DNA of 64,000 nucleotides, taken from Geomonas sp. Red32. Its GTDB lineage: Bacteria; Desulfobacterota; Desulfuromonadia; Geobacterales; Geobacteraceae. A program made the translations under genes and the position numbers. A model generated the notes under the pieces. It did not search any database. It was not told where the DNA came from and saw only the letters and a program-made list of their open reading frames with translations. The stretch is from positions 457,059 through 521,058 of the forward strand of contig NZ_JAKLOY010000002.1 in the NCBI RefSeq assembly GCF_023652955.1, in the 5' to 3' direction. Each line of letters opens with the position of its first letter. Position 1 is the first letter of the stretch. Of this stretch, positions 27,646 to 38,315 are shown one piece after another.

Positions 27646-28596
27646 TCAGACAACGCGAATCATGAACTCCGGGCAGGCCGCCCCGCAGTAACCGCAGAGG
27701 ATGCACTCACCTTCGTCGACCTTGGCCTTGCCGTTTACCAGCTCGAGGGCGCCGTTCGTGCAGGCGGGAACGCAGAAACCGCACCCCTTGCAGAATGCCT
27801 CCATTATTCTCAGCTTGCGGCGCCGCCCTTCCAGTTTGCTCCAGAGTCCCTCCTCGGCCACCCCCTGCTCGAAGAGGGCGATGTTGCCGTCGATCTCACC
27901 TTCGGAGAGCATGCCGACGGCGACGCCATGGACGCCGTCGAGCCCGAGGACGAAGCGGAGGCTATCCCGCGCGGTGGAGATGAGGTTTCCCCCCGCCAGG
28001 GCCTTCATGGTGTAGACACCCTTCCCCGCCTTGGCGCAGGCGGCGATGGCGGAGGCCATTTCGAAGGCGGTGCCGTCGATGATCCCCATGCCGGTCCGGT
28101 TGATCAGCGGATGGATCACCTCGATCTCCGGAAAGGCGGCGGCCTTGCGGATGGCGCAGACGTAGTGCGAGGAGAGGCCGACGTGCCTGATCTTCCCCTC
28201 CCCTTTCATCTTCACCAGTTCGGCGATGATTTCCGGGCGTTCGGTGAACGGGTCGGCCACCCGTGCGCCGTGCAGATGGACGATGTCCAGGGTCTCGCGC
28301 CCAAGCTCACGCAGCGCACGCTCCACGTGGGCCCGGGCGGTCTGCGCATCGTTCGCGTGGGTCTTGGTGGCGATTACCACTTCGCCCCGGTAGCCGTCGA
28401 GGGCCGAGCGGATGTGCGGATAGCTCTGGTACAGCTCGGCGGTGTCGAGCAGGTTGACCCCGCGCTCGAGCGCGTAGCGGATCAGCCGCCCCCCTTCTTC
28501 CGGGGTGACCGCGGCCTGCAGCGGCCCCAGCGGGAGGGTCCCGTAAACCAGGGGGTGGATGTGAAGTCCGGTCGTGCCGAGCGCGATACGTTTCAT
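27646..28596 (-). CDS. Aldo/keto reductase with C-terminal [4Fe-4S] ferredoxin domain
   Basis: 316 residues. An aldo/keto reductase barrel contains 'GVNLLDTAELYQSY' (catalytic Asp and Tyr), 'IATKTHAND' (Lys), 'DIVHLHGARV' (His) and 'RHVGLSSHYV'. A C-terminal tail carries two ferredoxin motifs, 'CKGCGFCVPACTNGALEL' and 'CILCGYCGAACPEFMIRVV', each CX2CX2CX3C, for two [4Fe-4S] clusters. Such fusions suggest ferredoxin-linked redox chemistry; the substrate is unknown. Confidence 0.9.
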   Translation of the reverse strand: MKRIALGTTGLHIHPLVYGTLPLGPLQAAVTPEEGGRLIRYALERGVNLLDTAELYQSYPHIRSALDGYRGEVVIATKTHANDAQTARAHVERALRELGRETLDIVHLHGARVADPFTERPEIIAELVKMKGEGKIRHVGLSSHYVCAIRKAAAFPEIEVIHPLINRTGMGIIDGTAFEMASAIAACAKAGKGVYTMKALAGGNLISTARDSLRFVLGLDGVHGVAVGMLSEGEIDGNIALFEQGVAEEGLWSKLEGRRRKLRIMEAFCKGCGFCVPACTNGALELVNGKAKVDEGECILCGYCGAACPEFMIRVV

Positions 28597-28605
28597 TGCC
28601 TGTTC

Positions 28606-28809
28606 CTAGTAGTGAGGGGGAGGCTCTTCCTCGGAAGGAAGCTTGTTCTGCGAGGGCATGATCCCCCTCAGGTGTTCCTGGATGAGTGCCATTTCCCGGG
28701 TCAGCCTTTCGATAGCCGCCTCGTGGCTGGTGACCACCTCGTTCAACTGCTCTATGACATGGCCCTGGTGCATGACGAGGATCTCTATGTCAGTCAGGCG
28801 CTGCTCCAT
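28606..28809 (-). CDS. slyX: SlyX family protein
   Basis: 67 residues, coiled coil: 'EQRLTDIEILVMHQGHVIEQLNEVVTSHEAAIERLTREMALIQEHL', ending with 'PPPHY', the usual SlyX C-terminus. AGGAG precedes the ATG at 28809. It lies upstream of the aldo/keto reductase on the same strand with a 9-bp gap. Function is unknown in general. Confidence 0.85.
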   Translation of the reverse strand: MEQRLTDIEILVMHQGHVIEQLNEVVTSHEAAIERLTREMALIQEHLRGIMPSQNKLPSEEEPPPHY

Positions 28810-29084
28810 TACGTCCTCTCCTGTGAAGATAAGAATCTGCCGGTGCCAAGACACTCTTCCCGTTCATCCAGGTACTCTAGGAAGACCTGTCTCTGCTGTC
28901 TAGGTGGCATGAAAACCGGAAGGGAAGGAGCACTTTGACAGTAGAGAACGTACGGGAGGGGGGAGACAGCGCGGATTTTACCTCCAAAGTACATTTCAGC
29001 CAAGATAAAAAACTTCAAAAACACGGCGTATTCTGATAATTTTCGACGACGCCCTGGCGGGCAGACCGTATACGGAGGTGGTTG

Positions 29085-29750
29085 ATGTCGGATGCGCCCA
29101 GATCGAGCAGCGAGCGGCACATAGATGATCTGATGAGGCACGTGGAACCGGGATCGGAGCGGTACGAGATCCTCGATCGCGCGAAGCGCTTCAAGTCTTC
29201 CTGGGTGGAGTTGGGAGAAAAGCTTTTGGAGGTGAGCCGTAAGGGGCAGTTCCGCGACTGGGGGTACCAGAGTTTCGAGGAATACTGCGTCCAGGAGATC
29301 AGGATCAAACGGGGGACCGCGGAGAAGCTGACCACCGCCTACCGCTTCATGGAGAAGGAGGAGCCGCAGCTGATCGCCAACCGGCAGGAGCTCCGCCCCC
29401 TTCCCGACTTCCGCTCCATCGACCTGTTGCGTCAGGCCAAGGAGGAGAAGGCCTTTACCGAGGAGGAGTACGGCGATCTCAGGAAGAGCATCGTGGAGGA
29501 GGAGCGCAGCCACCCGACGGTGCTGAAGAAGTTCAAGGAGGTGGCGGCGTTACGGGAGGAGGTCAATCCCCTGGCCCCGCTGAAGGCGGCGCTTTCGGCG
29601 GCCAAGAGGCTGGAGTCTGCCCTGCGGGGCCTGCCGGATGCCCGCAATTTCGTGCAACTCGCTGCGGACATGGTGGCGCACCTGGAAGGCGAACTGGAAG
29701 CCATGGGGGCAGGCGAAGCCGAGGAAGCGGGGACCATCAGGGAGATCTAG
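29085..29750 (+). CDS. Hypothetical helical protein, 221 aa
   Basis: I do not recognise the family. It is strongly charged and helical, with no signal peptide or membrane segment. The first part ('WVELGEKLLEVSRKGQFRDWGYQSFEEYCVQEIRIKRGTAEKL') looks like a DNA- or protein-binding helical domain that recurs in Geobacter hypothetical proteins. The C-terminal third is coiled coil with a run of Ala and Glu. ATG 29085 has GGAGG upstream. Monocistronic, with a terminator after it. Confidence 0.7.
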   Translation: MSDAPRSSSERHIDDLMRHVEPGSERYEILDRAKRFKSSWVELGEKLLEVSRKGQFRDWGYQSFEEYCVQEIRIKRGTAEKLTTAYRFMEKEEPQLIANRQELRPLPDFRSIDLLRQAKEEKAFTEEEYGDLRKSIVEEERSHPTVLKKFKEVAALREEVNPLAPLKAALSAAKRLESALRGLPDARNFVQLAADMVAHLEGELEAMGAGEAEEAGTIREI

Positions 29751-29864
29751 CCGGCGGCTGGTCCGGCAGCAAGGGTGACGGCAAGGGACGAAAGGCGCCT
29801 GAGAGCGGCGGCCGGCCAGAGAAAGTAGGCGAGAGCCCTGATGGAGGAGAGAAAGACGGAAGCG

Positions 29865-29898
29865 GGGCCGCCCCTTTGAGGGAGCGGCCCTTCTTATT
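29865..29898 (+). terminator. Rho-independent terminator
   Basis: GGGCCGC (29865-29871) pairs with GCGGCCC (29884-29890), extended by four inner pairs with one bulge, followed by TTCTTATTT. It overlaps the end of the convergent permease gene. Confidence 0.75.
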
Positions 29899-30655
29899 TG
29901 TAGTTGTCGAAGAAGAGCTTGGCGGTGACTGCCAGCACGGAACTGATGAAGACCGGACGCACGAAGCGCGTCCCCTTCTTGATGACCAGTTTCGCCCCCA
30001 CGCGGGCGCCAAACGCCTGGCCGAGCCCCATCAGGATCCCCACCACGAAGACCACCTGCCCTCCGGCGATGAAAAGCACCAGCGAGACGATATTGCTCAC
30101 GAAGTTGAAGACCTTGGTGTAGGCGGTCCCCTTCCGCATGTCGAAGCCAAGCCCAAGCATCAGAGAGATGACCCAGAAGGAGCCGGTGCCGGGGCCCAGG
30201 AAGCCGTCGTAGAAACCGAGCAAGAGACCGAAAATGGGATAGAAAACCGGCGGCGCCATACGGGGATGCGCTTCTTCGACCCCAAGCTTCGGGGTGAAGA
30301 TCGTGTAGCAGAGGATGACGAGCAGCAGATACGGGATGAACCGTTTGAGGAAACCGGGATCGAGCTGCTGGACGGTGTAGGCGCCGACTACCGCCCCCAC
30401 CGCGGTCCAGATGATGCCGGTGCGGGCATCGCGCAACCGCACGGTCCCCGCCTTCACGAAATGGAACATGGCGCTGGCGGAGCCGAAGCTCGACTGGAGC
30501 TTGTTGGTTCCCAGCGCGGCCTGGGGAGGGAGCCCGACGCCGAGAAGGACCGGGACGGTGATCAGTCCGCCGCCGCCGGCGATGGAATCGATCAGTCCGG
30601 CCACGGCTCCGGTGACAAAGAGCACCAGCAGAAGCAGCGGAGAAAAATGGATCAT
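29894..30655 (-). CDS. TSUP/TauE-SafE family membrane permease
   Basis: 253 residues with about eight hydrophobic segments. Family motifs: 'GLIDSIAGGGGLITVPVLLGVGLPPQAALGTNKLQSSFGS' near the N-terminus and 'GFYDGFLGPGTGSFWVISL', the second copy of the glycine-rich half-repeat. The family moves sulfite, sulfonates or other organic anions. Its ATG overlaps the gmhB stop (ATGA), which suggests cotranscription. Substrate unknown. Confidence 0.88.
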   Translation of the reverse strand: MIHFSPLLLLVLFVTGAVAGLIDSIAGGGGLITVPVLLGVGLPPQAALGTNKLQSSFGSASAMFHFVKAGTVRLRDARTGIIWTAVGAVVGAYTVQQLDPGFLKRFIPYLLLVILCYTIFTPKLGVEEAHPRMAPPVFYPIFGLLLGFYDGFLGPGTGSFWVISLMLGLGFDMRKGTAYTKVFNFVSNIVSLVLFIAGGQVVFVVGILMGLGQAFGARVGAKLVIKKGTRFVRPVFISSVLAVTAKLFFDNYK

Positions 30656-31221
30656 GAAAGGGCCAGTATTGCCTGGGCGGCGGAGGCGAGGTCGGGGAAG
30701 CGTTGGATCCCTTCGGGGAGCTTGGCGGCATCGCCGGCGCCGTAACCGGTGAGAACAAGCAGCGAGGTGCAACCGGCGGCGATCCCGGCCTGGATATCCC
30801 CGGCCTTGTCGCCGACCATGAAGGAGGAGGCCAGGTCGATGCCGAGGTCTCCGGCCGCCTGCTGGAGCATGCCGGGAAGGGGTTTGCGGCAGGCGCAATC
30901 CAGGCGGTAGTCGCCTATCCCGTGCTGCGGGTGATGGGGACAGAAATAGCAGGCATCCACGGTGACGCCGAAACGGGCGAGCTCCGCATGCATGTGGGCG
31001 TGGACCGCCTCCAGCGCCGCCTCGTCATAGAGACCGCGGCCGATGCCGGACTGGTTGGTCACCACGACCAGCATGAAGCCGGCATCCTGGAGGCTCTTCA
31101 GGGCCTGCGGCGCGCCCGGGATGAACTGGAACTGCTCAACCCGGCTCAGATAATCGACGTCGACGTTGATGGTCCCGTCACGGTCGAGGAAGACCGCCCT
31201 TCTCTTCGGCTGGCTGGTCAA
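30652..31221 (-). CDS. gmhB: D-glycero-beta-D-manno-heptose 1,7-bisphosphate 7-phosphatase
   Basis: 189 residues, HAD superfamily. Motif I is '[16 protein letters not shown]', motif II '[11 protein letters not shown]'. A zinc loop follows, with '[29 protein letters not shown]', and motif IV is '[16 protein letters not shown]'. It dephosphorylates heptose bisphosphate in LPS core precursor synthesis. It overlaps gmhA by four bases. Confidence 0.93.
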   Translation of the reverse strand: MTSQPKRRAVFLDRDGTINVDVDYLSRVEQFQFIPGAPQALKSLQDAGFMLVVVTNQSGIGRGLYDEAALEAVHAHMHAELARFGVTVDACYFCPHHPQHGIGDYRLDCACRKPLPGMLQQAAGDLGIDLASSFMVGDKAGDIQAGIAAGCTSLLVLTGYGAGDAAKLPEGIQRFPDLASAAQAILALS

Positions 31222-31799
31222 GGCTTGGCCGCCTTGAAGAGCGTTTTCTCGAGGAGGTCGCAGACGATGTGGATGATGGTAATGTGTCCTTCCTGGATGC
31301 GGGGGGTATCCTGGCTGGGGACGATGAGGGGAAGATCCACCAGCTTGCCGATGGAGCCGCCATCGCGTCCGAGGAGGGCGACGGTCTTGCAGCCGATCGC
31401 GGCGGCGGCCTTGAGGGCGATCTCGACGTTGGGGGAGTTGCCGCTGGTGGAGATGCCGATCACCACGTCGCCCGGCTGGGCGAGCCCCTCGACCTGCCGG
31501 GAGAAGACGCGGTCGAAGCCGTAGTCGTTGCCGACCGCGGTGAGGATGGAGGTGTCGGTGGTAAGCGCGATGGCAGGCAGCGCCCGCCGCTCCATCTTGA
31601 AGCGCCCGATGATCTCGGCGGCCAGGTGCTGGGCGTCGGCCGCGGAGCCGCCGTTCCCCATCACCAGCATCTTCTTGCCGTCCCGGTAGGCATCGGCCAG
31701 CAAGCCGACCGCCACCTCGATGGCGGTGGCAAGATCGCGCTCCATCGCTTCGACTACCTGGCGGTGACTCTCCAACTGCGACTTGATCTCAGCTAACAT
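31218..31799 (-). CDS. gmhA: Sedoheptulose 7-phosphate isomerase
   Basis: 193 residues with a SIS domain. Motifs: '[21 protein letters not shown]', '[31 protein letters not shown]' and '[38 protein letters not shown]', the last carrying the Glu and His of the active site. It makes D-glycero-D-manno-heptose 7-phosphate, the first LPS heptose precursor. gmhB follows directly. Confidence 0.95.
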   Translation of the reverse strand: MLAEIKSQLESHRQVVEAMERDLATAIEVAVGLLADAYRDGKKMLVMGNGGSAADAQHLAAEIIGRFKMERRALPAIALTTDTSILTAVGNDYGFDRVFSRQVEGLAQPGDVVIGISTSGNSPNVEIALKAAAAIGCKTVALLGRDGGSIGKLVDLPLIVPSQDTPRIQEGHITIIHIVCDLLEKTLFKAAKP

Positions 31800-31849
31800 C
31801 GCCCCTCCTCAGGGTGAAAAACTTACCAGAATTGTAGATGCCGTCTCCC

Positions 31850-32899
31850 TTAAAGGGACGCGGGGGACGGCTGCGCCTTGCGCCGTATGCTGTCGCTCAG
31901 TTCGGTGAAGGTGAGGTACGTGGGGCTCCAGGGGAAGGCAAAACCATCGACGGCGGTGACCGGAATGCAGCGGGGAGAATGGGCGAGCACCTTCTCGAAT
32001 ACCTTGCGCTTGCTTACCTCAAGGGCCAGCCGCGGCAGCGGGAGCAGGGTCACGTGCTCGTGGAGCCCACCGAGACCGGACTGCTGGGCGGCCTTGTGGA
32101 GCTGCGCAGGTAACAAGACCGTGTAGCTGTCGCCATGGCGGGCACCTACCACCAGGAGTTCGAGCTTCTGGCTCAAGAGCCCGAGGTCGACACCCTTCGG
32201 CACGTGGAGCACGTAGTCGAGACCGTCGCCCCAACGTTCGGCGAAGGTGGCCCGGCTCCGTTCGAGGGTTTCCCGGCGGCGCCGCTCGGAGCCGAGCACC
32301 ACCTCGTCCTGGTAGGAGACGAGCGGCCCCGGCACCCGGTAGGAAAGGAAGCCTTTGGCACAGGCCCTCCTGGTGTAGTCCCTGAGGCACCACTCCCCGC
32401 CATCCATCGCCTCGTCGAAACCTCCGATGGCCTCGTAGGCTTCGCGGGTGACGACCATGGCGGCGAAGGAGCCGCTAGCGATCTCGATGGGGGAGTGGCA
32501 GGTGGCGGTCGACTCGCCGTTGGTCAGACAGGGAAGGAGAATGCCCGCTTCTGGATGGGAGGCCGCGAAATCGAGCAGCGGCTCCAGCCATTTATCGCTC
32601 ACCATGGTGCTGTTTCTGACCAGGGCCAGAAAACGCGCCTCCGACCTCTTCAACCCACGGTTGGCCGAACGGACGAAGCCGACGTTGGTGTCATCACGCA
32701 TGAGAAGGGCTCGATCATCGAGCCCTTCAGCGAAATCCTCCAAAAGCCGCTCCGTCTCACGGTCGCTGCCGCTGTCATACATGACGAAGCGCGCCCGCGG
32801 GGTGTAGTTGATCAGATTAACCAGGCAGTTGCGGGTCTCATTGGGCCTGTTCCAGACTGGTATGACGACATCGACGATGCACTCATCTTTAGCTGTCAT
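31850..32899 (-). CDS. Family 2 glycosyltransferase
   Basis: 349 residues, GT-A fold: 'VDVVIPVWNRPNETRNCLVNLI', 'RFVMYDSGSDRETERLLEDFA', 'NVGFVRSANRGLKRSEARFLALVRNSTMV', 'GGFDEAMDGGEWCLRDYTRRA'. The usual DxD is weak here. It lies between mreB and gmhA on the same strand, so an envelope polysaccharide or LPS role is likely. Its stop codon falls inside a small palindromic repeat (about 31838-31868), so the original C-terminus may have been changed. Confidence 0.82.
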   Translation of the reverse strand: MTAKDECIVDVVIPVWNRPNETRNCLVNLINYTPRARFVMYDSGSDRETERLLEDFAEGLDDRALLMRDDTNVGFVRSANRGLKRSEARFLALVRNSTMVSDKWLEPLLDFAASHPEAGILLPCLTNGESTATCHSPIEIASGSFAAMVVTREAYEAIGGFDEAMDGGEWCLRDYTRRACAKGFLSYRVPGPLVSYQDEVVLGSERRRRETLERSRATFAERWGDGLDYVLHVPKGVDLGLLSQKLELLVVGARHGDSYTVLLPAQLHKAAQQSGLGGLHEHVTLLPLPRLALEVSKRKVFEKVLAHSPRCIPVTAVDGFAFPWSPTYLTFTELSDSIRRKAQPSPASL

Positions 32900-32935
32900 T
32901 TTGGTCCTTGGGAAGGCTGGGACTGGTAGGAACCT

Positions 32936-33985
<1,050 letters not shown>

Positions 33986-34040
33986 TCAAAACTCCTTTTA
34001 ATTTGCTGCACCGGCACGGACGGCATCCGGCAAAGGACGA

Positions 34041-34069
34041 AGAATAGCAAAAACTCCGCACCCTTGCAA
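34041..34069 (-). promoter_or_regulatory. Sigma-70 type promoter for mreB
   Basis: On the minus strand, TTGCAA (34069-34064), a 17-base spacer and TATTCT (34046-34041). The leader would be about 50 bases. Confidence 0.5.
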
Positions 34070-34134
34070 CAAAGAAAACCCCGCTCAGCGGTTTACACAC
34101 CACCCGCCCAGACCGCAGCCCACGCATTCTGCTG

Positions 34135-34163
34135 TTGCAATTGCGATTAGACTATATTATAGT
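34135..34163 (+). promoter_or_regulatory. Sigma-70 type promoter for the PpiD-like gene
   Basis: TTGCAA (34135-34140), a 17-base spacer and TATAGT (34158-34163), giving a leader of about 50 bases. It diverges from the mreB promoter. Confidence 0.45.
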
Positions 34164-34221
34164 TCCAGACTCTTGTCTGAAGCCTCGGCGCAATACTATC
34201 TCCAAAGGAGTCCCATCGTCA

Positions 34222-35802
34222 ATGCTTGGCATAATGAGAAAGTACAAAGAGTCGCCTGTCATCAAAATTGTCTTCATTGTGATTGTGCTTTCCTTCGTAG
34301 GCACCATCTTCCTGGTCTGGGGCCGGGGCGGCGACAAACAGAGCGGACCCGCCGGGTTCGCTGCCAAAGTTGACGGAACGAAGATCTCGCTGGACGAGTT
34401 CGAGAAGGCTTACTACCGGAACCGTAACGTCTACGAGCAGATCTACGGCCGCTCCCTCACCCCCGAGATGGAAAAGCAGATGGGTCTCAAGAAGATGACC
34501 CTCAACTCCCTGATCGACAACGTGCTGATCATGAAGGAAGCCAAGCGGATGGGGATCAGCGTCGGCAACGACGAGGTCGCCGCCGAGATCGCCAAGATCC
34601 CCGCTTTCCAGAAGGACGGCGCCTTCAACTTCGACCAGTACCAGGCTACCCTGAGGGCCAACCGCCTGACCCCGGCCGCCTTCGAGGACGCCCAGCAGCA
34701 GGAGCTCCTCGTCCAGAAGGCCCGCACCAAGATCACCTCCGCCGCCAAGGTGACCGATCAGGAAGTCACCGACGCCTTCAAAAAGCAAAACGACAAGTTG
34801 TCGCTGCAGTACGTCGCCTACTCCCCCGCCGACGTCAAGGGTGGCATCAAGCTGACCGACCAGGAGCTGACCAGCTTCCTGCAGGATCACCAGAACGAAT
34901 TCAAGACCCCGGAGCAGGTCAGCATCGCCTTTGCCAAGGTGACCCCGGCCCAGCTCGCCTCCAACGTCACCGTGACCCCGGAAGAGGCCCAGGCCTACTA
35001 CCAGAAGAACATCGATCGCTACCAGGGCAAGGGTGGTATACTCCCGTTTGACCAGGTGAAGGATAAGGCCACCGCCGACGCCATCAAGCAGAAGGCCGCC
35101 AAGCAGGCCTACGAGAAGGCCGCCGACGCGGTGAACAAGTTCAAGACCAAGGCCGACATCGATGGCGCTGCCGCCGAGCTGGGGGCCAAGGTCCAGCAGA
35201 CCCCGCTCTTCACCGCCCAGACTCCCGCCGCTTCCATCGCCTCCGAGACCGAGCTCGTCTCCCGCGCCATGGCCCTCAAGCAAGGTGAGCTGGGTGGCCC
35301 GGTGGAAACCGCCGACGGCATCTACATCCTGAAGGTGACCGACCGCAAGCCGGCCGCCGTACCGCCCCTGGCGCAGATCCGCAGCGCCGTCGAGCAGAAG
35401 GCTTTGACCGCCAAGGCCGCCGAGGTTGCCAAGAAGAAGGCCGAGGAGGCGCTGGCCCAGCTGGCTAAGGGTGGCATCTCCACCAAGGATACCGCGACCT
35501 TCGGCTACAACCCGCAGGGCTCCATCCCCGGCATCGGCAATTCTCCCGAGCTGATTGAGCAGGCCTTCGCCCTGACCACCGCGGCCCCGGTCGCCAAGCA
35601 GGCGGTCAAAGTGGGGGATACCTGGTACGCCGTCAAGCTCAAGAACAGGATCGAGGCTCCGCTCACCGACCTGGCCGCCAAGAAGGAAAGCATCAGGCAG
35701 AGCCTGCTTCCGAAGAAGCAGCAGCAGGCGCTGGAAGCCTGGCTGAAGGACCTCAGGGCCAAGGCCAAGATCGAGATCAACCCGGCCGTCGTCGGCGACT
35801 AG
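34222..35802 (+). CDS. PpiD/SurA-like membrane-anchored periplasmic chaperone
   Basis: 526 residues. An N-terminal membrane anchor ('VIKIVFIVIVLSFVGTIFLVWG') is followed by a SurA-type N-terminal domain ('AAKVDGTKISLDEFEKAYYRN', 'LIDNVLIMKEAKRMGISVGNDEVAAEI'). The middle is a degenerate parvulin region without the usual HIL and GGDLG motifs; 'ELGGPVETADGIYILKVTDRKPA' is what remains. A Lys/Ala-rich C-terminal part follows. It probably helps outer-membrane protein folding as a chaperone rather than an isomerase. ATG 34222 has GGAG nine bases upstream; ATG 34234 is possible. Confidence 0.88.
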   Translation: MLGIMRKYKESPVIKIVFIVIVLSFVGTIFLVWGRGGDKQSGPAGFAAKVDGTKISLDEFEKAYYRNRNVYEQIYGRSLTPEMEKQMGLKKMTLNSLIDNVLIMKEAKRMGISVGNDEVAAEIAKIPAFQKDGAFNFDQYQATLRANRLTPAAFEDAQQQELLVQKARTKITSAAKVTDQEVTDAFKKQNDKLSLQYVAYSPADVKGGIKLTDQELTSFLQDHQNEFKTPEQVSIAFAKVTPAQLASNVTVTPEEAQAYYQKNIDRYQGKGGILPFDQVKDKATADAIKQKAAKQAYEKAADAVNKFKTKADIDGAAAELGAKVQQTPLFTAQTPAASIASETELVSRAMALKQGELGGPVETADGIYILKVTDRKPAAVPPLAQIRSAVEQKALTAKAAEVAKKKAEEALAQLAKGGISTKDTATFGYNPQGSIPGIGNSPELIEQAFALTTAAPVAKQAVKVGDTWYAVKLKNRIEAPLTDLAAKKESIRQSLLPKKQQQALEAWLKDLRAKAKIEINPAVVGD

Positions 35803-35959
35803 TACGAGACCGGCCCCGCCGCAATCGGCGGGCAGTAACGGGCAGTACCTGTAAAAACAGCTGGTTCTTTTTACGTTGCGAGGTGGAGGGCGAAAGGTTC
35901 GCTCTTCACCTTTCATCGTTTCACGAGCACATGCATACAAAGGCAAAGGAGAAAAACAA

Positions 35960-36850
35960 ATGACGAAACCGGTACTTACCACGGACTTCCCCGGACTCAA
36001 GCTGGCTGCCCGCGGCAAGGTGCGCGACATCTACGACCTGGGCGAGGCGCTGCTCATCGTCACCACCGACCGGATCTCCGCATTCGACGTCATCATGAAC
36101 GAAGGGATCCCCAACAAGGGGTACGTCCTGACCCAGATCTCCGCCTTCTGGTTCCGCCAGATGGAAGGGATCATCAAGAACCACATCATCTCCACCGACG
36201 TGGCTGATTTCCCGAAGGAGTGCCAGCCGTACGCCGATGTCCTGGCCGGCCGCTCCATGCTGGTCAAGAAGGCGCAGCCCCTGGCGGCCGAGTGCATCGT
36301 GCGCGGCTACATCTCCGGCAGCGGCTGGAAGGACTACCAGCAGACCGGCGCCATCTGCGGCATCAAGCTCCCCGAAGGGCTCAAAGAGAGCGACCGTCTC
36401 CCGCAGCCGATCTTCACCCCCTCCACCAAGGCCGAACTCGGGACCCACGACGAGAACATCTCCTTCGAGAAGATGGCCGAGATCTGCGGCAAGGAGATCT
36501 CCGAGAAGGTCCGCGCGGTCACCCTGGCCATCTACGAGAAGGCCCGCGACATCGCCGACGAGAAAGGGATCATCATCGCCGACACCAAGTTCGAGTACGG
36601 GATCTACGACGGCGAACTGATCATCATCGACGAGTGCATGACCCCCGACTCCAGCCGCTTCTGGCCCAAGGACAGCTACAAGCCGGGCGGCCCGCAGCCG
36701 TCCTTCGACAAGCAGTTCCTTAGGGACTACCTGGAGACCCTGGACTGGAACAAGACCGCGCCGGCCCCGCCGCTTCCCGCCGAAATCGTCGAAAAGACCG
36801 CCGAGAAGTACATGGAGGCGCTGGTCAAGCTGACCGGCAAGGGGATCTAA
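35960..36850 (+). CDS. purC: Phosphoribosylaminoimidazole-succinocarboxamide synthase
   Basis: 296 residues, the longer SAICAR synthase form. Motifs: '[38 protein letters not shown]', '[21 protein letters not shown]', '[35 protein letters not shown]'. It joins CAIR and aspartate in purine synthesis. ATG 35960 has AAGGAG upstream. It stands apart from purMN, as often in Geobacter. Confidence 0.97.
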   Translation: MTKPVLTTDFPGLKLAARGKVRDIYDLGEALLIVTTDRISAFDVIMNEGIPNKGYVLTQISAFWFRQMEGIIKNHIISTDVADFPKECQPYADVLAGRSMLVKKAQPLAAECIVRGYISGSGWKDYQQTGAICGIKLPEGLKESDRLPQPIFTPSTKAELGTHDENISFEKMAEICGKEISEKVRAVTLAIYEKARDIADEKGIIIADTKFEYGIYDGELIIIDECMTPDSSRFWPKDSYKPGGPQPSFDKQFLRDYLETLDWNKTAPAPPLPAEIVEKTAEKYMEALVKLTGKGI

Positions 36851-37141
36851 CCCGCTCCACCGTTCCCGACCGACATCTCCCTCCCGGCGCCTGTGGCCAG
36901 GCCGCCCGGGAGGGGGATGCTCCCGAATGACCAAAAACCATTTCGACTGCTGCCCCGCCCCTGCGATACGCCTCCCTCCCCTTCGAGGGACGGCCCCGGT
37001 GACGCTGGGTGGCGAGCTCAAAAGAGGCCCCATCCTCATCCTCCCCTTCTCGATGAACGAGAAGAGACCTCCAATTGCAACCGTTGCCAATCTCCAGAAG
37101 AAATGGCCCCCCTCCTCGCAGGGGAAACGGAAAGGCACGCC
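36851..37141. repeat. Intergenic stretch with hairpin and palindromic repeat
   Basis: A long GC hairpin (CTCCCGG at about 36881 with CCGGGAGGGGG at about 36906) could terminate purC. At about 36969-37005 there is a copy of the CCTCCCTCCCCTTCGAGGGA-type palindrome. No gene is visible in the stretch. Confidence 0.5.
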
Positions 37142-37774
37142 ATGTTGAACAATCTCCTTTTCTCCGCACTGATCCTTGCCGCCACCTCGACCCCCACCGC
37201 CGACATCCCGGTAGGGCGCTTCTCCCATTCGGACATGACCGGCTGGAGCGACAAGGCGGTGAAGGGAAAAACCAGCTACTCCATCGAGGACGGCGTCCTC
37301 AAGGCCCACGCCAACAAGGCCGCATCCGGGAAGATCAAGAAGCTCTCGGTCGACACCAAGAAATACCCCATCCTCACCTGGAGCTGGAAGATCGAGCACA
37401 CCCTTCAGCACGAGGACGTCACCAAGAAGCAGGGGAACGACTTCGCCGCGCGCGTCTACGTGATCTTCCCGCGCACCTTCTTCTGGAGGATGCGGGCCAT
37501 CAACTACGTCTGGAGCGCCAAGATGCCGAAAGGGAGCGAGGCGAAGAGCCCGCACGCCGCAAACTCGGTGATCGTGGCGGTGGAGAGCGGGGACGAAAAG
37601 GTCGGGAAATGGGTTAGCGAGGAGCGGAACGTCTACGAGGACTACAAGAGGATCTTCGGAGAAGAGCCCCCCCTCATGGGGGGGGTGGCGATCATGACCG
37701 ATACCGACGACACCCAGGACGAGGTCACCGCGTGGTACGGTGACATCACCCTGCGTGGCGCCGAAAAGCCTTAG
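37142..37774 (+). CDS. DUF3047 family periplasmic protein
   Basis: 210 residues. A short signal peptide ('LLFSALILAATSTPTADIP') precedes a domain with 'GRFSHSDMTGWSDKAVKGKTSYSIEDG', 'YPILTWSWKIEHTL', 'DFAARVYVIFPRTFFWRMRAINYVWSAKMPKG' and 'VAIMTDTDDTQDEVTAWYGDI', as in DUF3047 proteins. Function unknown. AAAGG lies upstream of the ATG. Its stop overlaps the stop of the convergent YtxH gene by four bases. Confidence 0.82.
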   Translation: MLNNLLFSALILAATSTPTADIPVGRFSHSDMTGWSDKAVKGKTSYSIEDGVLKAHANKAASGKIKKLSVDTKKYPILTWSWKIEHTLQHEDVTKKQGNDFAARVYVIFPRTFFWRMRAINYVWSAKMPKGSEAKSPHAANSVIVAVESGDEKVGKWVSEERNVYEDYKRIFGEEPPLMGGVAIMTDTDDTQDEVTAWYGDITLRGAEKP

Positions 37775-38130
37775 CCGATCATCTTCATGAGGCGGTTACG
37801 CTGTTTTTCGAGGCGGCTCTCCCCCTCCGCCATCGCCTTGAGGAGCCCTTTCTTGGCGCCGTAAGCCATGTCTTTCCCTTTGTCGAGGATCTCGGCGGCG
37901 CGCTCGCCGACGGCCTCGGCCATGTCGGTTACCTGCTCGGTGAAATCCTCCACAGCCTCGACCGCGTCACGGGTCCTCCTGCGCGCCTTCTTCGCGTACT
38001 TGCCGAGTTCCTTGCGTGTCTTGTCACCGCTTTGGGGAGCGTACAGGAGCGCCACCCCAGCACCGATCAGGCCGCCGACGATCAGCATCATCGCACCGGT
38101 CGTTATGTTGTTGTTCTCTCTTTCAGCCAT
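37771..38130 (-). CDS. YtxH domain protein, 119 aa
   Basis: One N-terminal hydrophobic segment with 'IVGGLIGAGVALLYAPQSGDKTRKELGKYAKKA' is the YtxH signature. A charged helical tail follows, probably coiled coil. These small membrane-anchored proteins are often stress-linked; the role here is unknown. A second member is encoded at 42998-43216. Confidence 0.85.
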   Translation of the reverse strand: MAERENNNITTGAMMLIVGGLIGAGVALLYAPQSGDKTRKELGKYAKKARRRTRDAVEAVEDFTEQVTDMAEAVGERAAEILDKGKDMAYGAKKGLLKAMAEGESRLEKQRNRLMKMIG

Positions 38131-38315
38131 ACGGTCCTCCTTTTAACCGTCTGATGGTGTCGCAATGGGTAAATAGTACCCTATGCCGCGATTTTGCCAA
38201 GCGGACCGCCTCCCACCCCTCCCCCGCCGCCGGACTTGGCCCGGGCGCTTCCTTCTGGCGGCAACCATCTCATGAGTGTATAATCGCAGGACAACCCATT
38301 AATCCAAGGAGCACC

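Noticed and set aside
34222..35802. Active prolyl isomerase
   Set aside because: The parvulin motifs (HIL, GGDLG, FGYH) seen in the 43546 gene are missing here, so I call it a chaperone-like PpiD relative.
34219..36030. Long minus-strand frame (603 codons) opposite the PpiD-like gene
   Set aside because: Its Gly/Leu/Val-rich translation is the mirror of GC-rich codons. The plus-strand genes have clear domains and ribosome-binding sites.
35921..37555. Minus-strand frame (544 codons) opposite purC and the DUF3047 gene
   Set aside because: It is the antisense of purC and has no recognisable domain.
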